From NCBI GenBank assembly GCA_945860295.1, contig CAMAQH010000041.1:1-35397 (forward strand): DNA of 35,397 nucleotides, given 5' to 3'. Below the pieces are notes generated by a model. That model saw only the letters and a list, made by a program, of their open reading frames with translations, had not been told where the DNA came from and did not search any database. Below are positions 23,807 through 32,482 of this stretch, piece after piece. How positions within the stretch are numbered: the first letter of the stretch is position 1; each line of letters begins with the position of its first letter. This stretch comes from Prosthecobacter debontii (GTDB lineage: Bacteria > Verrucomicrobiota > Verrucomicrobiia > Verrucomicrobiales > Verrucomicrobiaceae). The position numbers and the translations under genes are program-made.

Positions 23807-24904
23807 TCAATACAGCTCCACAGGCGAGCGCTTACCGTCCTCGACGCTGAGGTTCTTTGCCGCCTCTTCACCGAGAGTGGCAACACGGAGATTCCAGATG
23901 TCTTGATTGATCTCCTGAAAGCGGGTCAGGCTAAATGCGTCAGGATGCACGAGGCGCTTTTTGGTCTTCTCAATGCGCATCAATGCGTCATGGAGAATGG
24001 GCCGCTCGACACCTTCCAAATGCTGTCTTGCTAGCTCGACCATCTCGACGCGGTGGCAGATCATCACGAGGTCATTGCCTGCGCGCACAGCTTCTTGAAT
24101 GGCTTGTTCAAAGGTCACCTCATTGAGGATGGCACCCATGTCGAGATCGTCCGTCATGGCCAGTCCTTCAAAGCCGAGCTGATCACGGAGCAGCTTTGTG
24201 CAAATATTGTGACTCAGGCTCGCAGGCCAGCGACCGCGATCAGGATCATACGCGGTGTAGTTGCTGTGGCAGGTCATCACGCTGTCGAGTTCTGGAAGCA
24301 ATGCCGTGTAGGGCATGAGTTCGCTCATGAGCATTTCCTCACTGCTTTTGGTAATCACGGGTAAGAATTCATGCGGATCACATTCAGCAGGGCCATAGCC
24401 TGGGAAATGTTTGGCACAACTGAGCACGCCCTCTTTACGCATAGCCCGATTAAAGGTGCCCGCGTTGTCGATCACTTGCTGCGTGGTCTTGCCCCAGCAG
24501 CGGCCCTTCAAAGAGTTATCCGCCGAGTCATCGTAAGAGATGTCGAGCACAGGACAGAGATCGAGATTGAAACCAAAGAGGCGCAGAATCTGCCCGGTGA
24601 GTTTGCCATGTTGTTTGATCAAACCCATGTCGCCCTTATCCCGCAGAGCCTGAGCATTCGGTGGCTCTTCGCCGATCAGACGCAGCCGGGACACGCGACC
24701 GCCTTCCTGATCAATGGTGATAAAAGGCTCGATGTCTGAGAGATCACGCAGATCATCGATCAACTTCCTCAATTGTTCCGGCGAGATAATATTACGACCA
24801 AAAAGGATAAAGCCACCAGGCTGGAGTTTTTTGAGACGCGCGGCGGTTTCAGAGTCGAGTTCAGGACCGGGGACACCGGTTAGGAGGAGTTGGCCGAGAG
24901 ACAT
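23807..24904 (-). CDS. nagZ: Beta-N-acetylhexosaminidase, GH3 NagZ-type
   Basis: 365 residues. NagZ removes GlcNAc from muropeptides or amino-sugar glycans with retention. Seen: GFILFGRNI (residues 31-39), ITIDQEGGRVSRL, and KHFPGYGPAECDPH, which holds the NagZ-specific Asp176/His178 dyad used in place of a second carboxylate. The nucleophile Asp is in LAMTDDLDMGAI (about 252-253), and AGNDLVMICH follows. No signal peptide is visible, fitting a cytoplasmic role in cell-wall recycling. It is divergent from the metalloprotease (84 bp) and upstream of the PSD1 gene. A NamZ-like protein, the functional partner of NagZ in other bacteria, is encoded 8 kb away. Confidence 0.93.
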   Translation of the reverse strand: MSLGQLLLTGVPGPELDSETAARLKKLQPGGFILFGRNIISPEQLRKLIDDLRDLSDIEPFITIDQEGGRVSRLRLIGEEPPNAQALRDKGDMGLIKQHGKLTGQILRLFGFNLDLCPVLDISYDDSADNSLKGRCWGKTTQQVIDNAGTFNRAMRKEGVLSCAKHFPGYGPAECDPHEFLPVITKSSEEMLMSELMPYTALLPELDSVMTCHSNYTAYDPDRGRWPASLSHNICTKLLRDQLGFEGLAMTDDLDMGAILNEVTFEQAIQEAVRAGNDLVMICHRVEMVELARQHLEGVERPILHDALMRIEKTKKRLVHPDAFSLTRFQEINQDIWNLRVATLGEEAAKNLSVEDGKRSPVELY

Positions 24905-24988
24905 AGGAGAGAGGAATTGGAGGTGCCTAAAACTGACACTCGTGGATCAAAGCTAAGACAATGCTCACACTCAACGTTTCATTTCACC

Positions 24989-27646
24989 ATGCGCGCAATT
25001 CTTTTACCACTTCTTGGACTCGTCACCGTTTTGAACGCCGCTGATCCAGCGCCAAAGCCCACACCACCAGTGCCCGCACCTGTTCCAGCGAAGCCTGAGC
25101 CAAAGCCAATCCCAGCGCCTTTGCCGACACCTGTCGTCGTAAAGGCAGAGCCAGAAAAGACAACACCTGCAACTACTGCCAAGCCCACGGAAAAGAAGAA
25201 GACGGTGGAAGAGACCGTGAAGGGACATCAGCACGTGACGGGATTATTTGATCTCTATCTCGATCGCGAAAAAGGCACGGTTCATCTCTACATCAAAAAG
25301 GAGCAAATCGGCCCCGAGTTCATCTACTTCACCCACACCGTCGATGGCGTGGTGCAGGCGGGACACAATCGCGGTGCGTATGGCAATGAGGTTGTCTTTC
25401 GCATTCAGCAGGCTTTTGAGCGAATCGAGTTCATCGAAGAAAACACGGCTTTTTATTTCGATCCGCAGAGCCCTCTGGCACGCTCATCGAAGGCGAACAT
25501 TTCCCACGCTATTCTAGCCAGCGAGCAGATCGTCGCGCGTGATGCCGGCGGCATCCTCGTCGCTGCGGGAAATCTCTTTCTCAAAGAAAGCCTCGTCATG
25601 GTCAAGTCACCAGGCTCTGATGGCGGCAAGTCCGTGCTAGGCAAGCTCTCTGACACCAAGTCCAAGTTCCTGGCCCTGCGCGGCTACCCAGACAACACCG
25701 TCGTCACCGTTGAGTATGTCTTTGAAAATGCCTCACCCACTTGGAGCAATGACGAGCGGGTCAAGTCAGATGAAATCTCCGACCCACGCTACGTCAGCAT
25801 CAAGGTCCAGCACAGCCTCATCAAAATGCCGGACAATGACTTCAAACCGCGCTTCGATGATCCGCGTGTCGGCTACTTCAACACGCAGGTCACAGATATG
25901 ACCAGCAGCTCAGCCACCCCGTATCGTGATGTCATCCACCGCTGGAATCTGGTGAAACAAAAGCCCGGCACCAAACTCAGCGAGCCCGTCCAGCCCATTA
26001 CCTTCTGGATTGAAAACACCACGCCAGTCGAGCTGCGCGACCTCATCCGCAATGCCACACTCAAATGGAATGAAGCCTTTGAAACAGCCGGTTTCAAAGA
26101 CGCCGTCGTCGTCAAGCAGCAGCCCGACAACGCCACCTGGGACGCGGGCGACATCAACTACAACGTGCTGCGCTGGACCTCTTCACCGAATCCTCCCTTC
26201 GGCGGTTATGGTCCCAGCTTTGTCAATCCGCGCACCGGCCAGATCCTCGGTGCCGACATCATGCTTGAGTACAGTTTCCTCACCAATCGTTTGCGCAGTC
26301 AACGCCTCTTCACCGAGCTTGGTCTCGCTTCATCTAGGGAGACTGATCCCCTGCCCTCACGCAAAGATCCACGCCTCTGTCTCGACGCAGGCTTTGCCCA
26401 GCAAGGCATTCTCTTCGGCAGCACCTCACTTCGCCTGCGTGCCGCCTCTCCTATCGAGATGAAAACACTGACCAACGAAGCTCTGACCAAACTCATCTTG
26501 CATGAAGTCGGTCACACTCTCGGCCTCAATCATAACTTCCGCGCCAGCCACCTCTACGATCCTATCACCATTCATAAAAAGGAGATCACCTCGAAGACTG
26601 GCCTCACGGGTTCTGTCATGGATTACATGCCAGCAAACATCGCCCCAGACGGCACTCCCCAGGGTGAGTTTTACATCACCAAACCCGGACCCTATGACCG
26701 CTGGGCCATCGACTTTGGTTACAGTGAAGCCCTCGAAGATCCAGCCAAGGAAAAGCTGCGCCTCAACGCCATCACCGCACACTCGCATCAGCCCGAACTC
26801 GCCTTTGGCAATGATGCTGATGACATGCGCAGAGCTGGCAAAGGCATCGACCCGCGTGCGATGATTTATGACATGAGCAGCGACCCTGTCATCTATGGCA
26901 TCCAGCGCTGTGAATTGGTCAACAAAAAGCTCGCTCAACTTCTGACCAAGGAACCCCAGAAAGGCGAAAGCTGGCAATCACTGACCCAGGCCTACATCAC
27001 CCTGACTCGTGAATCAGCAGACGCCCTCGTCGCCATGTCACGCTACGTCGGCGGTGTGCAAGTTGAGCGAGCCTTCGTTGGTCAGGCTCCTGATATCAAG
27101 CCCTACACACCCGTGGCTAAAGCTCAGCAGCTCGCCGCACTCGCCGCACTAACCAAGTATGCCTTTGCACCCAATGCCTGGCAGGCACCCACTGACCTCA
27201 TCGCCCACATGCAGCAGCAAAGACGCGGCTTTGATTTCAACAAAGAGGACGAAGCCCCTAAGGTCCACGACCGCGTCGCTCAGCTACATCGTAGCCTGCT
27301 CGATCAGCTCACCCATGTCGAGACCCAGCGCCGCATTATAGACAGTGCCTTGTATGGCAATGAAGTCCCTCTCAGCAAGGTCATGACCGCTCTCACGCTC
27401 GGCATCTTCCAGGGCGATCCCACCACGGGTCCGGACAGCCTCCGCCAAAATCTACAGAGTGAGTACACCGACCGTCTCATCCGCATTATCAATGGCGGCA
27501 CCTACCTCCCCGCCGCCCAGGCCGTTGCCTTCGCCGAAATCGAGCTTGTGAAAGGTCTTGTCAGCAACGCTCCAGCATTCAAGGCCAATCCCGCTCACAG
27601 CAGCCTGCTCCTCTACCGCATCCGTCGCGGCCTGGATGAGAAGTGA
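24989..27646 (+). CDS. Secreted zinc metalloprotease, DUF5117/DUF4953-type
   Basis: 885 residues. Signal peptide 1-18, then a Pro/Lys/Ala-rich linker (residues ~19-75, repeated K-P-x-P and P-A-P units) that would span the envelope. The large middle domain starts GLFDLYLDREKGTVHLYIKK and GPEFIYFTHTVDGV, followed by FWIENTTPVELRDLIRNATL. The metzincin-type zinc motif is H505-E-V-G-H509-T-L-G-L-N-H515 with a Met-turn at M544 (VMDYMPANI). The C-terminal half is helical (DDMRRAGKGIDPRAMIYDMS, then ALTLGIFQGD). The family is widespread in Bacteroidota and Verrucomicrobiota; its substrates are unknown. A stem-loop at 27656-27686 follows the stop. Confidence 0.9.
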   Translation: MRAILLPLLGLVTVLNAADPAPKPTPPVPAPVPAKPEPKPIPAPLPTPVVVKAEPEKTTPATTAKPTEKKKTVEETVKGHQHVTGLFDLYLDREKGTVHLYIKKEQIGPEFIYFTHTVDGVVQAGHNRGAYGNEVVFRIQQAFERIEFIEENTAFYFDPQSPLARSSKANISHAILASEQIVARDAGGILVAAGNLFLKESLVMVKSPGSDGGKSVLGKLSDTKSKFLALRGYPDNTVVTVEYVFENASPTWSNDERVKSDEISDPRYVSIKVQHSLIKMPDNDFKPRFDDPRVGYFNTQVTDMTSSSATPYRDVIHRWNLVKQKPGTKLSEPVQPITFWIENTTPVELRDLIRNATLKWNEAFETAGFKDAVVVKQQPDNATWDAGDINYNVLRWTSSPNPPFGGYGPSFVNPRTGQILGADIMLEYSFLTNRLRSQRLFTELGLASSRETDPLPSRKDPRLCLDAGFAQQGILFGSTSLRLRAASPIEMKTLTNEALTKLILHEVGHTLGLNHNFRASHLYDPITIHKKEITSKTGLTGSVMDYMPANIAPDGTPQGEFYITKPGPYDRWAIDFGYSEALEDPAKEKLRLNAITAHSHQPELAFGNDADDMRRAGKGIDPRAMIYDMSSDPVIYGIQRCELVNKKLAQLLTKEPQKGESWQSLTQAYITLTRESADALVAMSRYVGGVQVERAFVGQAPDIKPYTPVAKAQQLAALAALTKYAFAPNAWQAPTDLIAHMQQQRRGFDFNKEDEAPKVHDRVAQLHRSLLDQLTHVETQRRIIDSALYGNEVPLSKVMTALTLGIFQGDPTTGPDSLRQNLQSEYTDRLIRIINGGTYLPAAQAVAFAEIELVKGLVSNAPAFKANPAHSSLLLYRIRRGLDEK

Positions 27647-27655
27647 AAATAGATA

Positions 27656-27686
27656 AAGGGTCCACACACACCGTGTGCGGCCCCTT
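27656..27686 (+). terminator. Stem-loop after the metalloprotease gene
   Basis: Two 14-nt arms (27656-27669 and 27673-27686) pair with two mismatches around a 3-nt loop, starting 9 nt after the stop codon. The stem is GC-rich but there is no U-run after it, so it may stabilise the mRNA end rather than act as an intrinsic terminator. Confidence 0.4.
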
Positions 27687-27723
27687 CATCGACAAAGAGC
27701 GAAAGACTCAGAAATTACTTTGC

Positions 27724-27933
27724 CTACGCTGGGTACTTCGTCGGCTCTCTATCAAACTTTTCCTGGCAATCGGCGCTGACAAAAGCCACAGGCTTGGCAT
27801 CAGCAGTCTTGCTATAGAAAATCACGCAAAGAGGTTTGTCACAGACCGGGCACTAGTCGTTGACTGGCTCCGCAGCATTGCTGAGAGCGCTCATAGCTCC
27901 CATGAGGGCGAGGATGGTAAGCCGTGTTTTAAT
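27724..27933 (-). pseudogene. Small secreted YHS-like metal-binding protein gene, broken by an amber codon
   Basis: On the reverse strand one 70-codon frame reads (I)KTRLTILALMGAMSALSNA, then AEPVND, TAG at 27853-27855, CPVCDKPLCVIFYSKTADAK, PVAFVSADCQEKFDREPTKY, PA and TAG. The first part is a signal peptide; the second is a YHS/TRASH-like domain with a C-x-x-C pair and a later D-C-x-x-x-F. The usual residue at the stop would be Lys or similar (AAG to TAG). The start is also damaged: ATT stands where ATG is expected (27931-27933). Two lesions in a frame with otherwise preserved codons point to recent inactivation. The family name is approximate. Confidence 0.6.
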
Positions 27934-28037
27934 ATGGTGTAGTTTGGCGCGGGTGATGACGCAGGCCGCCTGCCAACCAATCAGGCATTCTAGGTCACGC
28001 CAGAATTTCAACTCAACGACATTTGAGGCTTGGCAGA

Positions 28038-28808
28038 TCACAGTACGTTCACCGCTGCACCGCCGTCCACGACGATGCCTTGCCCGGTGATGTAGCTGCC
28101 CGCTTCACTGGCCAAAAGCAGCGCCGGTCCGGCCAGTTCACGCGGCGCGGCCCAGCGCTTGAGTGCCGTGCGGTCGGCGAAATACTGCTTCTCTTCATCA
28201 TTCAGCAGCTTGCCGGGCATGTCGGTGAGAAAGGGGCCAGGACAAAGGCAATTCACCGTGATGCCATAAGGCCCGAGATCGAGAGCACTGGCTCGAGCTA
28301 GGCCGATCAGCGCCGCCTTGCAGGCACAGTACACATTACGCTTTAGACGACCACCGACACCGAGCACACTGGAGATGTGGATCACACGCCCCCACTTGCG
28401 AGCTTTCATTCCTGGAACGATGGCGCGAGTCAAAGACATGACGCTGGTGAGATCAACTTCGACATTCAGGTCCCACACCTCATCCGTGATTTCATCAATG
28501 GCCTGCGGGTTGTTGATACCCGCGTTATTGACCAGGATGTCGATCTTGCCGAGCCGCCTTTGTGCTTCCTCGGCGAGTGCTCTGACCTGTGGACGATCCG
28601 CCATATCAGCGACCATCCACTCGACTCGCACACTCAATCCAGCACCGATCTCTGCGGCAGCGGCCTGGAGTTCGTCAGCGTTGCGGCTTGTGATAAAAAC
28701 ATCAGCACCAGATTCAGCAAAACCGCGTGCCATGGCTTTACCGAGTCCTTTGCTGCCGCCAGTGACGAGAGCGCATTTACCAGAGAGATCGAAGAGTGGG
28801 TGGGGCAT
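28038..28808 (-). CDS. Short-chain dehydrogenase/reductase, gluconate 5-dehydrogenase-like
   Basis: 256 residues. Classical SDR: cofactor loop TGGSKGLG (residues 16-23), NNAG (94-97), catalytic Ser in VIHISSVLG (146/147) and the Y160-C-A-C-K164 motif, then LCPGPFLTDMPG and the C-terminal GQGIVVDGGAAVNVL. An NAD(P)-dependent alcohol or sugar-acid dehydrogenase; resemblance to gluconate 5-dehydrogenases and 3-oxoacyl-ACP reductases is general and the substrate is unknown. In-frame ATGs at 28817 and further upstream are possible; I took the one nearest the FDLSGKCALVTGG start. It has no obvious operon partner. Confidence 0.9.
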   Translation of the reverse strand: MPHPLFDLSGKCALVTGGSKGLGKAMARGFAESGADVFITSRNADELQAAAAEIGAGLSVRVEWMVADMADRPQVRALAEEAQRRLGKIDILVNNAGINNPQAIDEITDEVWDLNVEVDLTSVMSLTRAIVPGMKARKWGRVIHISSVLGVGGRLKRNVYCACKAALIGLARASALDLGPYGITVNCLCPGPFLTDMPGKLLNDEEKQYFADRTALKRWAAPRELAGPALLLASEAGSYITGQGIVVDGGAAVNVL

Positions 28809-28937
28809 GGCACTCATCCAAGACGAGGCCCGCACACTTGCACAGACTTTTTTCCATTAAAGCCGAGCCCGGCAAAGCAATCGAACCGCCTCCGCATTTG
28901 AAGCGAAAGCGAATTCATCCAGCGGCGCCTCACATAG

Positions 28938-29122
28938 CCGCAGGGCAAACCACTAGGAGACCTCAGAGACTTGAAGCTCAATGGCGTCGAAAGAGGCAAT
29001 TTCAGCGAGATGAAAAAGATCAATGGTCGGCCAAATGAAATCCTGGAACAGATAGCGATTGGGCAGCGAAGCGAAGTGGCAAAAGGAGGCGGCAGAAATG
29101 TCGAGATCAACTTCTTAACGAC
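28938..29122 (+). pseudogene. Possible C-terminal PDZ-domain remnant
   Basis: The plus strand from 28938 to a TAG near 29121 reads PQGKPLGDLRDLKLNGVERG, then NFSEMKKINGRPNEILEQIA, IGQRSEVAKGGGRNVEINFL and TT. I-x-x-I-N-G-x-P-x-x-x-L-E-Q-I-A...G-x-x-x-x-V-x-x-x-x-G-x-x-x-x-(V/I)-x-F is the second half of a PDZ domain as in bacterial peptidases. A TAG precedes it (28935-28937) and no ATG or longer frame leads into it, so it looks like the stranded end of a lost gene. The match is short and weak; chance reading is possible. It occupies most of the 320-bp gap between the SDR and potA-like genes. Confidence 0.4.
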
Positions 29123-29138
29123 ATAGCGCGGGCACAGT

Positions 29139-30224
29139 TCACTCAGACACGATGCGGGCGACTTTAGGATCAAAGCTGACCCTGAGGCTGGTGCCTACTT
29201 TGAACAACAATGACTGATCCTGTCGGTTCTGCTGGGCATGAACGATCAGGGCACTGGCACGCAGGCGGAGACGCTGATGTGGACCAAAGTAGATGACCTC
29301 ATCCACTAGAGCTGGAAAGCTGTTCGCGGGTTCAGTTGCAGCGGGGCACTGGGCGGAGAGATGCAGGTTCTCGGGTCGAATCATGACTCGAACGGCCTCA
29401 CCGATTTTGAGTGTGGGTGAACCTGTCACGTGTGGGTGGCCAAGCCCCTCGATCTCGACTCGCACATGGCCACCTGGGAGTATCTCTTGCACGACGCCAC
29501 GGAAGAAATTGGCATCGCCGATGAAGCCTGCGACAAAGGCATTGGCAGGGGATTCATAGAGAGTGGCAGGCGAGGCCAGTTGCTCGACACGGCCCTGATT
29601 CATGACGGCGATTCGGTGGCTCAGGCTGAGTGCCTCTCCCTGATCATGCGTGACATAAACAAAGGTGGTTCCCACCTCGCGTTGCAGAGCCGTGAGTTCA
29701 GTAAGCATGTGCTGGCGCAGTTTTAGATCGAGCGCGGCCAGTGGCTCGTCGAGCAGCAAAACCTGCGGTTCATTGATCAGCGCGCGAGCGATTGCCACAC
29801 GCTGCTTCTGTCCGCCGCTGAGCTGCGCGGGGTTTTTGGTGGCGTGCTCTTCCATCCGCACGAGCGCGATCATTCGCTCGACGGCGCTGCGAATCTCTGG
29901 CTTAGATCGGCGCTTCATTTGCAGACCAAAGGCGATGTTTTCTGAGACACTGAGATGCGGAAACAAAGCGTAGTTTTGAAACACTGTGTTCACCGGCCGC
30001 TTCTCTGGCGGCAGATCCGTGATGTCTGCTCCTTTGAGTAAAATGCGCCCGCTGTCAGGCCGCTCAAAGCCCGCCAACATCCGCAGCAGGGTCGTCTTTC
30101 CACAACCACTCGGGCCAAGCAGAGAGAACACCTCACCCTGCATGATACTCAGACTCACCGCATCCACAGCACGCAATGCGCCGAAGGATTTGCTGACGTG
30201 GTCGATGACGAGGAAGTCCTGCAC
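29139..30224 (-). CDS. potA: PotA-like ABC transporter ATP-binding protein (polyamine/CUT1-type)
   Basis: 361 residues. Walker A GPSGCGKT, Q-loop VFQNYALFPHLSVSENIAFG, signature LSGGQKQRVAIARAL, Walker B VLLLDEPLAALD and H-loop YVTHDQGEAL, followed by a TOBE-type regulatory domain from about residue 240 (VMIRPENLHLS). Closest to the spermidine/putrescine ATPase PotA, which energises import of polyamines, though related CUT1 ATPases look alike. No permease or binding-protein gene is in the window, so it is an orphan here and may serve permeases elsewhere. The start appears to be GTG at 30224 with no visible Shine-Dalgarno; a TTGAGAGTTG-type repeat lies just upstream. Confidence 0.85.
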   Translation of the reverse strand: MQDFLVIDHVSKSFGALRAVDAVSLSIMQGEVFSLLGPSGCGKTTLLRMLAGFERPDSGRILLKGADITDLPPEKRPVNTVFQNYALFPHLSVSENIAFGLQMKRRSKPEIRSAVERMIALVRMEEHATKNPAQLSGGQKQRVAIARALINEPQVLLLDEPLAALDLKLRQHMLTELTALQREVGTTFVYVTHDQGEALSLSHRIAVMNQGRVEQLASPATLYESPANAFVAGFIGDANFFRGVVQEILPGGHVRVEIEGLGHPHVTGSPTLKIGEAVRVMIRPENLHLSAQCPAATEPANSFPALVDEVIYFGPHQRLRLRASALIVHAQQNRQDQSLLFKVGTSLRVSFDPKVARIVSE

Positions 30225-30529
30225 AGGGCAAGTGAGTTGAGAGTGTTGAGTTGAGAGTTGAAAGCCTAATGCTGATGCGACAGCGCTTGAGGCGATGTTT
30301 GCACTGCGTCAATCTATCAACTTTCATCCATCAACTCTCAACCCCGGCTTTTGACTCAGAACGCGGGCTTCGATGGCGACTCGAAGGGGCGATGTCGGTC
30401 TTACACTAAAGCTAAGCCTGAACCGTCCTTGGCAAGTGCTCCGGTCTGGTCCACAGGAAGCGCCCCTCTGCCTCCTGCAGACTAACGTCCGCCTCCCAAG
30501 GGGCAGACTGAAGCCTGCCCCACACTCTC
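30225..30529. other. Divergent intergenic region with repeat-like tracts, no gene seen
   Basis: 305 bp between the potA-like and ABC-F genes. It holds GAGTTGAGAGTGTTGAGTTG-type tracts at about 30234-30264 and the inverse (CTTTC...CAACTCTCAA) at 30321-30342, forming an imperfect inverted repeat. A hairpin at 30500-30521 precedes the ABC-F start. No frame looks coding. Similar TCTCAACTCTCAACT sequence lies at 3683-3697, so this is probably a dispersed intergenic element. Confidence 0.5.
30500..30521 (+). promoter_or_regulatory. GC-rich hairpin in the ABC-F leader
   Basis: GGGGCAG (30500-30506) and CTGCCCC (30515-30521) form a perfect 7-bp stem with an 8-nt loop, ending 8 nt before the ATG at 30530. 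At that distance it would cover the ribosome-binding region. Leader attenuation is common for antibiotic-resistance ABC-F genes, but a dispersed repeat is an equally good explanation. Confidence 0.35.
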
Positions 30530-32425
30530 ATGCTCTCCGTCAACGAACTCACTCTCAGCTATGGAAATCAGCGCCTACTCGAAGGCATCACCCTCGCCGT
30601 AAACGAAGGTGAAAAAGTCGGCCTCGTCGGTCGCAATGGCTGTGGCAAGACGAGCTTGTTAAAAATCCTCGCCGGAGTCGAGCGGCCAGACACGGGGGAT
30701 ATCTCCATCCAGCGCGGACTACGTGTCGGCTACTTGCCGCAGGAGTTTGAGCTGGATGGCACGGGCAATGTCCTGCAAAACATTCAATCCGGCGCTGCCG
30801 ATCTCGTCCGCATGATCCAGCGCTATGAAGATGGCGATGGCAGTGAGGCCGAGCTTTCAGACATGCTCCACCAAATCGAAGTTGCCGATGGTTGGAATCT
30901 CGACACACGCATCAAGTCCATCACCACCGCACTTTCCGCGCCCCCGCTGGACGCTCTCGTGGCCCCGCTTTCAGGTGGAGAAAAACGCCGCGTCGCTCTC
31001 TGTCGTGCTTTAGTGGCGCAGCCTGAATTGCTGCTGCTCGACGAGCCGACCAACCATCTCGATTCCGAGTCCATCCGCTGGCTGGAAGACTACCTGAAGA
31101 GTTTCCCCGGTGCCGTCATCTTCGTCACGCATGACCGCTACTTCCTCGATGTCATCGCCACGCGCATCATCGAGCTAGCTGATGGCCGCTGTTTTTCGCA
31201 TGAGGGGAATTACACCGCCTATCTGGAGAGCAAAGCCGCGCGCCAGCAGATCAATGAGCAGAGCGAGCGTCGGCGTCAGCGCTTCCTGCGCACCGAACTT
31301 GAATGGGTGCGCGCTGGGGTCAAAGCACGCGGCACCAAGCAACGCAGCCGCTTGGAAGCCTTTTATGAGATCGAAGGCCAAGCCGCGCCGACTGAGGAGC
31401 GCGAGATGGATCTCCTGCTTCCGCCCGCACTGGCGATGGGAAACATCGCCGTCGATCTCGAAGATGTCGGCGGCATGGTGATCGACGAGCAGGGCAAAGA
31501 GCGCTGGCTTTTCCGCCACCTCGACATCTCTCTGAAGCCTGGCCAATGCACCGGCATCGTCGGTCGCAATGGCGCAGGCAAGACCACCCTGCTGCGCATC
31601 TGCATGGGCGAGCGCGCGCCGGATGAAGGCCGCGTCGCCATTGGCAAAAAGATCGCCTTCAATTACATCGACCAAGCCCGAATGCAGATCGCTGGCACCG
31701 GCACCGTGTTGGCTGAAGTGGCCGATCAGGACGAGACCGTTTTCTTTGGCACGCAAAAGATCAGCGCTCGCAGTTATCTGCGCCGCTTTCTCTTCAATGA
31801 TGACCGCACCAACGAACGTGTGGACCGCCTCTCAGGCGGTGAGCGCGCCCGACTCATGCTGGCCAAAGTACTCAAGCGCGGCGGCAATGTCATTGTGCTC
31901 GATGAGCCAACGAATGATTTGGATCTGCAAAGCCTGCGCATTTTAGAAGAAGCCATCAGCGCCTTCGACGGCAGCGTCATCGTCGTCAGCCATGATCGTT
32001 ATTTCCTCGACCGCGTGTGCGACCAGATCATCGCTTTCGAGGACGCCGGTGTTTATGTGCAGGGTGGGAACTTCAGCTACTACCTGGAAAAGCGCCGCGA
32101 GCGCGAAGTCAAAACCAAAGCTTGGAACAACAACGCCAAAACAGAGAAGCCGACCACAGCAGCTCCTGCCGTAGCCAAGCCCAAAGCCCGCAAGCTCAGC
32201 TTCAAAGAAACTCACGAGCTGCAAAACATCGAAGCCACCATCCTCATCGCCGAGGAAAAAGTGCAGTCCATCGATGCCATCCTCAACGACCCAAGTTTCT
32301 ACATCACCCGCTCCCAAGAAGCCTCTGATCTCAGCGAAGAACTCGACGCTGCGAAAGCCAAAGTCGCCAAGCTTTATGCACGCTGGGAAGAGCTGGAAGC
32401 GCTCAAAGCCGCCCAGGATGCTTAG
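30530..32425 (+). CDS. uup: ABC-F family ATPase, Uup-type
   Basis: 631 residues with two nucleotide-binding domains and no membrane helices. NBD1: VGRNGCGKTSLLKILAG (~34-50), LSGGEKRRVALCRAL, LLLLDEPTNHLD, FVTHDRYFLD. The linker (~240-310) is helical and charged (SERRRQRFLRTELEWVRAGV), the P-site tRNA interaction motif region. NBD2: VGRNGAGKTTLLRICMG, LSGGERARLMLAKVL, VLDEPTNDLDLQSL. The C-terminal ~70 residues (from KLSFKETHELQNIEATILIA) are a coiled coil as in Uup, which binds DNA or ribosomes. ABC-F proteins act on the ribosome; Uup is linked to ribosome assembly and to suppressing transposon excision. It starts a plus-strand run with the next two genes. Confidence 0.93.
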   Translation: MLSVNELTLSYGNQRLLEGITLAVNEGEKVGLVGRNGCGKTSLLKILAGVERPDTGDISIQRGLRVGYLPQEFELDGTGNVLQNIQSGAADLVRMIQRYEDGDGSEAELSDMLHQIEVADGWNLDTRIKSITTALSAPPLDALVAPLSGGEKRRVALCRALVAQPELLLLDEPTNHLDSESIRWLEDYLKSFPGAVIFVTHDRYFLDVIATRIIELADGRCFSHEGNYTAYLESKAARQQINEQSERRRQRFLRTELEWVRAGVKARGTKQRSRLEAFYEIEGQAAPTEEREMDLLLPPALAMGNIAVDLEDVGGMVIDEQGKERWLFRHLDISLKPGQCTGIVGRNGAGKTTLLRICMGERAPDEGRVAIGKKIAFNYIDQARMQIAGTGTVLAEVADQDETVFFGTQKISARSYLRRFLFNDDRTNERVDRLSGGERARLMLAKVLKRGGNVIVLDEPTNDLDLQSLRILEEAISAFDGSVIVVSHDRYFLDRVCDQIIAFEDAGVYVQGGNFSYYLEKRREREVKTKAWNNNAKTEKPTTAAPAVAKPKARKLSFKETHELQNIEATILIAEEKVQSIDAILNDPSFYITRSQEASDLSEELDAAKAKVAKLYARWEELEALKAAQDA

Positions 32426-32482
32426 CCTTGATCGCGTCATTCTTTATTTGACCATCTCCCTGCCCCCGCGCTCTGTCGGCGC

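Noticed and set aside
27853..27855. TAG in the YHS-like gene as recoding (pyrrolysine or readthrough)
   Set aside because: TAG is used as an ordinary stop elsewhere in the window (vapC, permease remnant, the same gene's end), and the start codon is also damaged, so a pseudogene is simpler.
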